In this document: positions 9,652-18,042 of the stretch, piece by piece
Layout: every line of letters begins with the position of its first letter
Position numbering within the stretch: the stretch's first letter is position 1
Assembly (NCBI GenBank): GCA_029945625.1
Contig: JAQSCW010000012.1
Location: forward strand, 1 to 39,329
Origin: a bacterium
GTDB taxonomy: Bacteria; Bacteroidota; Bacteroidia; B-17B0; Aurantibacillaceae
Direction of reading: 5' to 3'
DNA length: 39,329 nt
Notes under the pieces: model-generated
Database searches by the model: none
Seen by the model: only the letters and a program-made list of their open reading frames with translations
Told to the model about the DNA's origin: nothing
Translations under genes and position numbers: made by a program

Positions 9652-10194
9652 TCAGAACAAACTTACAAAATCCTTTATTCTCTTTCCCTGAAGATCTTTT
9701 TCAGACAGGAGGGGATTGGAAAGTCCCCACGTAATTCCAATATCCGGATCATTCCATAATAAACAATCCTCCGATGGTTTGTTGTAGAAATTGGTACACT
9801 TATAGGCAAAAATGGTGTTGTCTTCGAGGGTCGCAAAGCCGTGCGCAAATCCTTCGGGAATGTACATCATCCATTTATTCTTATCATTGAGTTCCTGGCC
9901 AAACCATTGTCCATATGTAGGTGAGCCGTTACGAATATCTACTGCCACATCAAATACAGCACCGGTGATCACCCGCACGAGTTTTCCCTGGGCATGAGGG
10001 GGATTTTGAAAATGTAAGCCTCTGAGCACGCCCTTTTGAGAAAGTGATTGATTGTCCTGCACAAAGTTGAGATTCAAACCGGCATTTTGGAAAAGAGTTT
10101 TATTATAACTTTCAAAAAAATGTCCTCTGGCATCTTCAAAAACTTTTGGTTTTAGTACCAATACACCTTCTAGTTTTGTTGCAACAACTTCCAT
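9652..10194 (-). CDS. rfbC: dTDP-4-dehydrorhamnose 3,5-epimerase (RmlC)
   Basis: This 180-aa cupin enzyme epimerises dTDP-4-keto-6-deoxyglucose at C3 and C5 on the way to dTDP-L-rhamnose. Length is normal. Visible motifs are DARGHFFESY (21-30), the catalytic His61 in VLRGLHFQ, the DVAVDIR strand (82-88), PEGFAHGF (113-120), YKCTNFY with the conserved Tyr (131) and WNDPDIGI (147-154). It sits 5 nt after the Wzc-like gene in the export operon, which suggests a deoxysugar in the polymer. The rfbA, rfbB and rfbD partners are not in the window. A 5-epimerase or 3-epimerase variant making another deoxysugar cannot be excluded. Confidence 0.92.
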   Translation of the reverse strand: MEVVATKLEGVLVLKPKVFEDARGHFFESYNKTLFQNAGLNLNFVQDNQSLSQKGVLRGLHFQNPPHAQGKLVRVITGAVFDVAVDIRNGSPTYGQWFGQELNDKNKWMMYIPEGFAHGFATLEDNTIFAYKCTNFYNKPSEDCLLWNDPDIGITWGLSNPLLSEKDLQGKRIKDFVSLF

Positions 10195-10199
10195 GTCAT

Positions 10200-12617
10200 T
10201 TATTTTTTTCGTGTTCTTTTTTTGAACGATTCGTCATCGCTGTAGTAGCCCGTGCCATAGCCATAACCGTAGCCGTACCCGTAGCCATAATTGTAGGCGT
10301 ATATTTTCCGACTCACATCCACATCGTTGAGTACCACCGATAAATTCTTTACGCCCGACTCCGTTTTTAAACGGTCGAGAATTTGTGTAAAAAGTTTTCG
10401 GGAGTATCCTGCTCTAAACACATAAATAGGATAATCGGCACGCTGAATAGTGGCAATACCATCGGTAACAAGGCCCACGGGTGCATTGTCGATGACGATG
10501 TAATCAAACATCGTTTTTAAATAACCCAATACTTCATCCAGCTTAGTGCTCAGGATCAACTCCGAGGGATTAGGGGGAGAAGGCCCGGCGGTTACGAATT
10601 TCAGGTTCTCCATGGGACTGTTCATAAAACAATCTTCGATGGGTGTGGTTCCTGTGAGAATGGTACTCATTCCAATATTATTTGATACACCGAAACCTTT
10701 GTGGATCTTAGGTTTCCTCATGTCGAGGTCGATGATCACCACTTTTTTACCCGTAAAAGCCAAAACCCCTGCGATGTTAATAGCTACAAAGGTTTTTCCT
10801 TCTCCCGAAATGGTGGAGGTGATGGAGACGATCTTGGGTCCGGGCCTTGAATCAATAAATCCAAGATTTGTTCGCACTGTGCGGAATGCTTCACTGATGA
10901 GTGCCTTTGGATTTTTGTCCACAATAAGTTGCGATACAGGAATATCGTTTGGGTATTTTGGTATAATCCCCAGAAGAGAAACGTTTCCACTGGAGTATCT
11001 GGTGATATCCCCCAACGAATAAATCTTGTCGTGAAAAATATAACGCACAAATACCAATCCAAAAGATAATAAAATAGAAGACAGCAGGGCAATTAGCAAC
11101 GCATTTCTACGGCTGGGCGAAACCTGAACACCAAGCCCCATGGCTTTTTCCAAAATAATATTCTTCGATACATACCCTGCTTTTGAAATGGCAAACTCCG
11201 TCTTTTTTTCCAGAAGCATGGTGTAATATTTCTCACTGATGGAATACAGACGATTTAATCTGGAAAACTCCACTTCATCTTCAGGGCTTTTATTGAGGCG
11301 CGATTTAAAGTCTGAACTATTTTCAAGCAGACTCTTGTATTTACTTTTGTATTTTAACCTCACCGCGTCGAGCGATTCCACCAGCAATCGTTTTTGATTC
11401 TCCAACTTATAATTCACCAATTTGATGTTCTCCGAGTTTTGGGTAACCTCAAATAAGAGATTGTCTTTTTCCTTGAGGAGCTTTTGCATCTCCTGCGTAA
11501 TGTCTTTAATCAGACTTTCAAATTCGGTGCCGGACACCAGTGAAATGAGCTGATACACGTCTATGTTTTTATTCTTCGCGATGTTGGCCTGAATCTCGGC
11601 AATGATGTTCTCTTCCACTTTCAACTTGAGCATTTGATCTTCCATGCTTGAATTGCGTGCAAATTCAGAACTCAGAAACATGTCCTGATCACTGAAATTT
11701 TTCTCTTTTTTAAACTTTTGAAGATCGCCTTCTGTATCCTTCAACGAATTGTAAACACTGGCCAATTGCACCTCAATAAAATGCAGAATGTTAGTAGAGC
11801 TTTCGCTTTTTCGCTCCACATCGTAACTCAGATATTCTTCGGTGATGGCATTCACAATATCGGTGGACTTAGCAGAATTTACATCTTTCACGCGAATGAG
11901 GAGCGTTTTTGCCAATTCACTCATGAGTTTTAATTCAACCTGAGTTTGAAGTTTTGCCGTTACCACATCGATGTTTTGCACCACAAAATAATAGCTGTTA
12001 TCGCCTTGCACCAAGTCGCGCAATGCATTTCCTTCTATCATGCGATTAAGATCAATGTTGATGTCAAAATTGGGTGTCCGCAACCAAGTATTGACTTCAA
12101 ACGGGAAAGTTTTACCTCCCACTTTTAGATTTCCCCCTTTGAGATCGGGTCTGAGTTCGACATACATTTGCTGCCCGTAAATTGAGACTTCTTTTGGATT
12201 GATCTTTACCAGGTAGGGCGAAGAATGGTACATTTCATTATTTTTGAATGTTCCCTCACTAAAGTAGTTTACACTGATGTCGAGCTTTTCAACCACGCGT
12301 TTTAGAAAAACTTTGGAACGAATCTGCTCAATTGCCTCCGCGAGAATGTTTCCCCGCTCATCCATACTTCCCAGTTTGAGAATATCGTCGGCCCTGTTTG
12401 CATCGTTAATTTGAATGATGGCATGCGATTCATAAATGGGCTGGCTGTAACGCAAATAGAGAAATGCCAGAAAGAACGAAATTACAAAAAACAGGATGAT
12501 GTAAAATCGACTCTTGTTGAATAAAAAAGCAATCACACCAATATCAAAACCGGTGTTAAACTTTTCGGTGATGTCCTTAAGTTGGTTATTGGTTGACTCT
12601 ACCTGCGGATTAAACAT
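10200..12617 (-). CDS. Wzc-like polysaccharide co-polymerase / bacterial tyrosine autokinase
   Basis: Predicted 805-aa inner-membrane protein controlling chain length and export of a polysaccharide. A first membrane segment (about 37-56) opens the Wzz domain, a long coiled-coil periplasmic region runs to about 480, and the second membrane segment is about 505-527. The cytoplasmic BY-kinase follows, with the oligomerisation motif EAFRTVRTN (576-584), Walker A ISGEGKT (603-609), Walker A' VVIIDLDMRKP (626-636) and Walker B YIVIDNAP (706-713). The tail holds ten tyrosines between 773 and 792, mostly alternating Gly-Tyr, the expected autophosphorylation cluster, before a basic end (KKRTRKK). It lies 6 nt after the wza-like gene. 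No separate phosphatase (Wzb) is seen nearby. Confidence 0.93.
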   Translation of the reverse strand: MFNPQVESTNNQLKDITEKFNTGFDIGVIAFLFNKSRFYIILFFVISFFLAFLYLRYSQPIYESHAIIQINDANRADDILKLGSMDERGNILAEAIEQIRSKVFLKRVVEKLDISVNYFSEGTFKNNEMYHSSPYLVKINPKEVSIYGQQMYVELRPDLKGGNLKVGGKTFPFEVNTWLRTPNFDINIDLNRMIEGNALRDLVQGDNSYYFVVQNIDVVTAKLQTQVELKLMSELAKTLLIRVKDVNSAKSTDIVNAITEEYLSYDVERKSESSTNILHFIEVQLASVYNSLKDTEGDLQKFKKEKNFSDQDMFLSSEFARNSSMEDQMLKLKVEENIIAEIQANIAKNKNIDVYQLISLVSGTEFESLIKDITQEMQKLLKEKDNLLFEVTQNSENIKLVNYKLENQKRLLVESLDAVRLKYKSKYKSLLENSSDFKSRLNKSPEDEVEFSRLNRLYSISEKYYTMLLEKKTEFAISKAGYVSKNIILEKAMGLGVQVSPSRRNALLIALLSSILLSFGLVFVRYIFHDKIYSLGDITRYSSGNVSLLGIIPKYPNDIPVSQLIVDKNPKALISEAFRTVRTNLGFIDSRPGPKIVSITSTISGEGKTFVAINIAGVLAFTGKKVVIIDLDMRKPKIHKGFGVSNNIGMSTILTGTTPIEDCFMNSPMENLKFVTAGPSPPNPSELILSTKLDEVLGYLKTMFDYIVIDNAPVGLVTDGIATIQRADYPIYVFRAGYSRKLFTQILDRLKTESGVKNLSVVLNDVDVSRKIYAYNYGYGYGYGYGYGTGYYSDDESFKKRTRKK

Positions 12618-12623
12618 TCTAAA

Positions 12624-13379
12624 CTACAACAGCTTAGTGAATTGAAAGAGGATAAGTATACTCGCCAGTAACGAGAGTATGGGCGTAATTTCTTTATTAA
12701 ATGTGGCGATTGGTCGGTATCTTGGTTCCACATAAATAATATCTCCCGCCTGAACAATGCTTCTACCCTCCTTTATTCCACCAATTTTTGAAAGATCAAA
12801 TAGATAAACCAAGGGCTTTATTGGATCGAGGGGATTGTTACGAACTACTTTTACACGGTAGGCTTTGCCGTCTTCCAAAATTCCACCGGCACTTGCCAAC
12901 GCTTCCATAATGGTGGTATTGTTGTTGGCAAGCGCAAGTACTTTTGCCAAGCCTCCATTGCCGGGAAAAACAATCACTCTTCTGTTGGATATCCTTACAG
13001 ATACAAAAGGATCAACATAAAACTCCGAGTACTTTTTCTCCAGCATTTTTTCAGCTTCCACTGCGGTCAATCCTGCAATATGCACTCTGCCTATTAGGGG
13101 CATCTTGATGCTGTCGTCGCTTTGCACAATCACATCCAAATCGTTCCTGAATTGTGTGCTTGACTCGGTGGCCAGATTTATTAATTTAAACCCGTTATTT
13201 GTAAATACCCTATAAGTAATCGCATCATTAGGTGCTATTTTATAATCTCTTCTGGCGAGTGAATCCACTAAATTATCGAAGGTGAAATCGCGCGGTGTTT
13301 TGAGCATTAAGTTCGACCTCATGATCTTGCAGGACGAAGCGATTACCAGAGAACCAAGTAGAATAAGTAGATAGCGCAT
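12624..13379 (-). CDS. Wza-like polysaccharide export lipoprotein (OPX)
   Basis: Predicted outer-membrane polysaccharide export protein of 251 aa. The N-terminus (MRYLLILLGSLVIASSC) is a lipoprotein signal with Cys17 as the acylated residue. A Poly_export region follows (PNDAITYRVF near 57; IGRVHIAGLTAVEAEKML near 100) and then an SLBB-like segment (VIVFPGNGGLAKVLALANNN onward). A hydrophobic C-terminal helix (ITPILSLLASILILFQFTKL) could cross the outer membrane or contact the Wzc partner. It is the first gene of the operon, directly behind a good promoter match. Shorter than E. coli Wza (about 380 aa), as is usual in Bacteroidota. Confidence 0.9.
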   Translation of the reverse strand: MRYLLILLGSLVIASSCKIMRSNLMLKTPRDFTFDNLVDSLARRDYKIAPNDAITYRVFTNNGFKLINLATESSTQFRNDLDVIVQSDDSIKMPLIGRVHIAGLTAVEAEKMLEKKYSEFYVDPFVSVRISNRRVIVFPGNGGLAKVLALANNNTTIMEALASAGGILEDGKAYRVKVVRNNPLDPIKPLVYLFDLSKIGGIKEGRSIVQAGDIIYVEPRYRPIATFNKEITPILSLLASILILFQFTKLL

Positions 13380-13387
13380 TTTAATTA

Positions 13388-13421
13388 CAAATATATTGTT
13401 TTTACTGACTTAAGACCAAAA
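13388..13421 (-). promoter_or_regulatory. Promoter of the exopolysaccharide operon
   Basis: On the minus strand, TTTTGG (13416-13421) is followed after 21 nt by TATATTTG (13388-13395), matching both boxes and the spacing of the Bacteroidota -33/-7 promoter. The expected start of transcription lies only a few bases before the ATG at 13379, so the message would be almost leaderless. It lies in the 54-nt gap after the HD phosphodiesterase gene, so the operon can fire independently of that gene. Confidence 0.6.
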
Positions 13422-13433
13422 GATTATTCAAGC

Positions 13434-15422
13434 TTACTGCGGATACTCGATCCTGGCATGGTAAATGTTCATGAGGCGTTTTTTGAAAATCTTTTTGATC
13501 GTGGTGATGTCCTTAAACGTGATGTCGGAGTTAATAAATTGATTATGGGCAATCTTGTAATCAATTATCGTATCAACCAAATCATTGATGGACAGTGCAT
13601 CGTGGGTTTTTAGGCTTCTTGAAGCCGCCTCCACCCCATCCGCAATCATCAGTACCGCGGTTTCCTTACTGAAAGGAATAGGACCCGGATACTTGAACTT
13701 GTTCTCTTCCGATTTGGACTCATGGCCCTGCTTGCGAAACAAATGCAAAAAATACTGCACGGAGGTAGTGCCATGATGCGTGCGAATAAAATCAATAACC
13801 TGCTCGGGAAGATTATATTTTTTGGCCAATTCTACCCCTTTGATCACGTGGTTGATTATTATTTTGGCACTTTCAAGAGGTTCAATTTCCTGATGCGGGC
13901 TAAACCCATTGGGCTGGTTTTCGGTAAAAAAAAGCGGATTTTCCAATTTTCCAATATCGTGGTACATAGCCCCGGTTCTTACTAGCAGTGAATTACCGCC
14001 AATATAATAAATGGCTTCCTCGGCCAGATTGGCCACCTGCAAACTGTGCTGAAAGGTACCGGGCACGTCCTTCGACAAGCGTCGCAGGAGCGGATGATTG
14101 AGATCGCATAACTCCAGCAATTTGAAATCGGAAATAAACCCAAAAAACTTCTCGGTGCCATAAATTAGCGGGTAGGCAAGCAACACAAGCATGGAACTGA
14201 TGCCAAAGGGAACATAGGAAGTTATTTTTTTTACAGTTTGGGGAGTGCCAAAACCTAACTGATAGGAGATGAAGAGGAATACGTAAAATACAAAAACCAG
14301 GAATGCCGCGTTTAAGATCTGCTGACGTTTACGCATTTCGGCTACCACAAACAGCGTGCCTATGCCCGGAATAAGTTGTAATAATAGAAATTCGAGGCGA
14401 TCGGGCATAAAAAAACTACAGGGTAATAAAATCATTAAATGGGTAAATAGGGCCGTGCGTCCATCAAAGAATACTCTTACCAAGATTGGCACCAGTGTAA
14501 AGGGCAAAGCCATAACCATGAGGCCATATTTGTAAAAAATAAATGTTGAAAATACAGATCCAAGCATGAGCAGGAACAAGAACGAAACCTGTTTATTTTG
14601 CCCGAAGATGGCCTGACGGAAAAAAGCCAGAAAAACCAGCAACACAGCGCACAACACAAACGTAAGTGCCCATTTGGCCAAAAAACGTACCCATGTAAAT
14701 TCGATGCCCAAATTTTGGGTGTAAAAATAACGGTTAATCAAAAATCGTTTGTTGTTGGTGAGCGGCTCTCCCTGACGTGCGAGTACCTGACCCTCGCGAA
14801 TGAAACTTCTGAAAACAGAGATTTGCTCCAGCTTTGAATTAATATATAATTGTGTTTTTTCGGGATCGAGGTAATGTGTAATTGCCAGAAAGTCGAGGTA
14901 ATTGATCTCTTGTTTGTTTGCAGGCACCCTATTTTGAAGAAATTCGGCGGCGCTGCGAATGGTAAAAAAATCATAATACACAATCTGCTCGGCGTAGGTG
15001 CCGGTAGTTACAAACATCGATTTTTTAGAAAGGCCTTCATCAATACTTTCAATTACTCCGCGTTTATAGATACTGTCAAAAAGTGGTTTTAATCGGGCAT
15101 GTAAAATCGGATTCGAGAATCTGAGGTTTTCGAGCGACTGAAGTTTTTTGTCTTTCTCTTCATTCTTTAATTGAAAAAATAGAGGGGCTTCTTTTCTGAT
15201 CTTGTCCTTCTCTGTCTCAAGTTCATACGGTGTTTTGTTGATGAGAAAATCCTGTTCCACAATTAGGTCCTCAAAAGGCCAAATGGCAGTAAAAGCATCC
15301 ACCCTATGCCCTTTTACAGGACGATTAGGCAACATGAATGCAATGAGGAAGGAACAGAAGGTAATTAACAACAACTTAAAAATAAGGTTGTGTTTTGCCT
15401 GTATGTATGCCAATAAGTTCAA
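13434..15422 (-). CDS. 7TM-HD domain phosphodiesterase, PgpH-type (predicted cyclic di-AMP hydrolase)
   Basis: Predicted 662-aa membrane phosphodiesterase. An N-terminal membrane anchor (about 13-31) is followed by an extracytoplasmic 7TMR-HDED-type region (about 40-235), a bundle of membrane helices (about 247-425) and a cytoplasmic HDIG domain. HD ligands visible are His459 in GTFQHSLQVANLAEEA, His488-Asp489 in MYHDIGK, His549-His550 in RTHHGTT and Asp595 in MIADGVEAA. Characterised members of this architecture hydrolyse c-di-AMP to pApA; that specificity is inferred from the family. The start is TTG at 15422: the upstream frame reaches a stop without an ATG. It is on the same strand as the export operon, 54 nt upstream, which may be regulatory or coincidental. 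Confidence 0.9.
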   Translation of the reverse strand: MNLLAYIQAKHNLIFKLLLITFCSFLIAFMLPNRPVKGHRVDAFTAIWPFEDLIVEQDFLINKTPYELETEKDKIRKEAPLFFQLKNEEKDKKLQSLENLRFSNPILHARLKPLFDSIYKRGVIESIDEGLSKKSMFVTTGTYAEQIVYYDFFTIRSAAEFLQNRVPANKQEINYLDFLAITHYLDPEKTQLYINSKLEQISVFRSFIREGQVLARQGEPLTNNKRFLINRYFYTQNLGIEFTWVRFLAKWALTFVLCAVLLVFLAFFRQAIFGQNKQVSFLFLLMLGSVFSTFIFYKYGLMVMALPFTLVPILVRVFFDGRTALFTHLMILLPCSFFMPDRLEFLLLQLIPGIGTLFVVAEMRKRQQILNAAFLVFVFYVFLFISYQLGFGTPQTVKKITSYVPFGISSMLVLLAYPLIYGTEKFFGFISDFKLLELCDLNHPLLRRLSKDVPGTFQHSLQVANLAEEAIYYIGGNSLLVRTGAMYHDIGKLENPLFFTENQPNGFSPHQEIEPLESAKIIINHVIKGVELAKKYNLPEQVIDFIRTHHGTTSVQYFLHLFRKQGHESKSEENKFKYPGPIPFSKETAVLMIADGVEAASRSLKTHDALSINDLVDTIIDYKIAHNQFINSDITFKDITTIKKIFKKRLMNIYHARIEYPQ

Positions 15423-15551
15423 GTTACAAAGAAACGCTTTCGTATGTTATTTCAGAATACGTAAAGATAAGGTTTTGAACAAAGTACTCATAACCTAAAT
15501 TTTAAAGGGTCTGTTAGTTGGTTAGTTTTTCGTTGTATTGCACCGTGAGGA

Positions 15552-16262
15552 TCAATGGAAGATTCCAAAAACGACGGGCACCTTGTGCAAGGCGGGTTTC
15601 GGCCCCTTACGCCAGTCGGCGATGGTTTTAGCTCTAATAACTTGTCCCTCCGAATTAAGGTCCTTGCCCATCAATAACAAGGTGTGCGGGCCCAAACATT
15701 CGAGGGCCGTTTCAAACATTTGTTCGTTGCGGTAAGGGGTTTCGATAAAAAATTGCGCCTGATGTTGTTTGAGAGCAAGTTGCTCAAGTTCCTTCAACTT
15801 CTTAATTTTTTGTGGCTTTTCGATGGGAAGATACCCAACAAATGCAAAATTTTGTCCGTTAAATCCACTGGCCATAATGCTTAACACAATAGAACTGGGT
15901 CCAACCAGTGGCACCACCTCTATGCCCTTTTGGTGCGCCAGACGTACTACTTCAGCCCCCGGATCGGCAATACCCGGGCAACCTGCATCGCTCATTAAAC
16001 CTACGTTTTGTCCTTCTAACAAGTCGCTCATGAGGTCGCTGAGCTCACCGGATTTAGTATGTTCGTTGAGCAGAAGGATTTCAGCCTTGTCGAGCTGCGG
16101 ATAGCCACAACTTTTCAAAAATCGCCGTGCCGTTTTCGCGTCTTCCGCAATAAATTTGTTGAGGGTACGAATGAGTTCCAAATTATAAGCAGGTAGCTGC
16201 CGAAGCAGGTCTTCTGTCCCTATCGAAACAGGAAAAAGATATAATTTTCCATACACACTCAC
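15552..16262 (-). CDS. RsmI-like 16S rRNA 2'-O-ribose methyltransferase, short form
   Basis: Predicted 236-aa tetrapyrrole-methylase-fold, SAM-dependent enzyme. Visible motifs are FIAEDAKTARRFL (37-49), the SAM-loop region GLMSDAGCPGIADPGAEVV (88-106) and VPLVGPSSIVLSIMASGFNG (116-135), all as in RsmI, which methylates C1402 of 16S rRNA. It is shorter than E. coli RsmI (286 aa) and lacks the C-terminal extension, as in the short clade found in Bacteroidota, so its substrate is less certain. The start codon appears to be GTG at 16262. Divergent from miaE across 53 nt; separated by 129 nt from the HD phosphodiesterase gene, in which I see nothing distinctive. Confidence 0.82.
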   Translation of the reverse strand: MSVYGKLYLFPVSIGTEDLLRQLPAYNLELIRTLNKFIAEDAKTARRFLKSCGYPQLDKAEILLLNEHTKSGELSDLMSDLLEGQNVGLMSDAGCPGIADPGAEVVRLAHQKGIEVVPLVGPSSIVLSIMASGFNGQNFAFVGYLPIEKPQKIKKLKELEQLALKQHQAQFFIETPYRNEQMFETALECLGPHTLLLMGKDLNSEGQVIRAKTIADWRKGPKPALHKVPVVFGIFH

Positions 16263-16315
16263 CCTGTAATATTAACTAAAAATGTTGTTACTTTGTATCA
16301 GAAATATTATTTCAT

Positions 16316-16900
16316 ATGCTGGGGTTAAAATTAGAAACGGATCCGAATTGGGTGAATATTGTGGAGAAGAACATCTCGGAAATTTTAACCGATCATGCCT
16401 GGTGCGAGCAGAAAGCGGCCACAAATTCAATTTCAATTGTCATTGCCTACCCCTATCTTACCGATCTGGTAGATGAACTTCTGGCACTTTCAAAAGAAGA
16501 GTTGAGTCATTTTGAAATGGTGCATCAAAAAATTAAAGAAAGAGGATACACCCTTGGTTTTGAGCGCAAAGACGAGTATGTGAACGAATTGTATAAATTC
16601 ATGCGCAAGGGGCATAAAAAAGAAATTGTATTGATTGACCGCTTGTTATTTTCGGCCATGATCGAAGCCCGCAGCTGCGAACGCTTCAAAATACTGTCGC
16701 ATCACATCAACGATGAAGATCTTCGGAAATTCTACCACGAATTAATGATTAGTGAAGCCAATCATTATACTACCTTTTTGGCATTTGCACGAAAATATGG
16801 CAAAGACATAGAGGATATTGACGCCCGCTGGCAGCAATGGCTGGATTATGAAGCGGAGGTGGTGAAAAGTTACGGGAAACACGAAACCATTCACGGATAG
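16316..16900 (+). CDS. miaE: tRNA 2-methylthio-N6-isopentenyladenosine hydroxylase (MiaE)
   Basis: This 194-aa non-haem diiron ferritin-fold oxygenase hydroxylates the isopentenyl group of ms2i6A37 in tRNA. The two iron-binding sets are visible: E31 (AWCEQKAA) with E62/H65 (EELSHFEMVH), and E117 (MIEARSCERF) with E147/H150 (SEANHYT). Length is normal for the family. The reaction needs upstream MiaA and MiaB, which are not in the window. The ATG at 16316 is clear. It is followed after 2 nt by a glycosyltransferase gene, so the two are probably co-transcribed although functionally unrelated. Confidence 0.9.
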   Translation: MLGLKLETDPNWVNIVEKNISEILTDHAWCEQKAATNSISIVIAYPYLTDLVDELLALSKEELSHFEMVHQKIKERGYTLGFERKDEYVNELYKFMRKGHKKEIVLIDRLLFSAMIEARSCERFKILSHHINDEDLRKFYHELMISEANHYTTFLAFARKYGKDIEDIDARWQQWLDYEAEVVKSYGKHETIHG

Positions 16901-16902
16901 TT

Positions 16903-17877
16903 TTGGTTGATTTCAAGAACATACTGGTCATTCAGACCGCTTTTATTGGTGATGCCATCTTGGCTTCTTCCCTGCTCGAAAAACTTCATGCTTCTTTTCC
17001 CAAGGCTACGGTGAGCATTCTTGTGCGCCTGGGCAATGAGGGCATTTATCAGGAACACCCATTTTTAAAAGAAGTTGTTGTATGGAATAAAAAAGAGGCC
17101 AAGTTCTCCAATCTGGTAAAGCTCATCTCCCGTATCAGAAAAAACAAGTACGATTGTGTGGTGAATTGTCACCGTTTTGCCAGTTCGGGGCTTTTAACTG
17201 CCCTTTCGGGTGCAAGACATACCAGCGGTTACAAAGAAAATCCATTTTCGTTTTTGTTCAATTATACGGTGCGGCATACCATTGGTGATGGCAGGCACGA
17301 AACCGAACGTTACAATCAGCTTATTGAAGAGTTTACCGATAAAACAGTATTCAAACCAAAACTTTACCCATCTACACCTGATCAAAAGCTGGTTGAGAAC
17401 TTAACTAAAGGCTCGTATATATGCATGGCCCCGGCATCGGTATGGTACACCAAGCAGTTGCCGATTGCTAAATGGGTGGAACTTTGCGATAAGCAGTCGA
17501 ACGACCTCGTTATTTATTTACTGGGGGCTCAAGGAGATGAGGATTTGTGTTCCTCCATCAAAAAACAAAGTTCACACCCGGGCATAGAGATTCTGACCGG
17601 AAAATTAACCTTGCTTCAATCGGCACAACTCATGAGCGGCTCAAAAATGAATTTTGTGAACGACAGTGCCCCACTGCATTTGGCTTCTTCCATGAATTCG
17701 CCGGTGACCGCTTTCTTTTGCTCCACCGTTCCTGAATTTGGATTTGGTCCTTTGTCGGATCGTTCACAAGTTGTGGAAGTGAAGGGTCTGCCCTGCCGGC
17801 CATGCGGATTGCACGGTTATAAGAATTGCCCAAAGGGTCATTTTAAATGCGGACACATGATTGAATTACCCAATTAA
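16903..17877 (+). CDS. Glycosyltransferase family 9 (heptosyltransferase-like)
   Basis: Predicted 324-aa GT-B enzyme of family 9, the family of ADP-heptose:LPS heptosyltransferases, probably acting on the lipopolysaccharide core at the inner membrane. The N-terminal domain starts ILVIQTAFIGDAILASSLLE with the GDxxL acceptor motif. The donor-side domain has the family signature FVNDSAPLHLASSMNSPV (251-268), and a Cys-rich end (LPCRPCG ... NCPKGHFKCG) typical of this group. The start is TTG at 16903, only 2 nt after the miaE stop, with its ribosome-binding region inside miaE; no ATG is available in frame near the conserved N-terminus. The sugar donor is inferred from the family only. Confidence 0.88.
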   Translation: MVDFKNILVIQTAFIGDAILASSLLEKLHASFPKATVSILVRLGNEGIYQEHPFLKEVVVWNKKEAKFSNLVKLISRIRKNKYDCVVNCHRFASSGLLTALSGARHTSGYKENPFSFLFNYTVRHTIGDGRHETERYNQLIEEFTDKTVFKPKLYPSTPDQKLVENLTKGSYICMAPASVWYTKQLPIAKWVELCDKQSNDLVIYLLGAQGDEDLCSSIKKQSSHPGIEILTGKLTLLQSAQLMSGSKMNFVNDSAPLHLASSMNSPVTAFFCSTVPEFGFGPLSDRSQVVEVKGLPCRPCGLHGYKNCPKGHFKCGHMIELPN

Positions 17878-18042
17878 AACTTTGCCTTAACAATTTATCT
17901 TTTCGCAATTCAGACTCATCCCAATAGTTTCATTTTTTCTTTCTATTTTCGGGCAACATAATTTTTTGTTTTGGAGAGAAGTTTGGACGTAAAAATCTTC
18001 AAATTAATTTTTTGAAATGGCCCAAAATTATAATTAAAATCA

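Noticed and set aside
10240-10301. DNA tandem repeat (microsatellite) in the Wzc-like gene
   Set aside because: The 6-nt units differ at synonymous positions; better explained as a selected Gly-Tyr tail than as a slippage repeat.
16288-16305. Possible promoter box TACTTTG upstream of miaE (a similar one upstream of 15422)
   Set aside because: It has one base rather than two between TA and TTTG, so it does not match the Bacteroidota -7 consensus.
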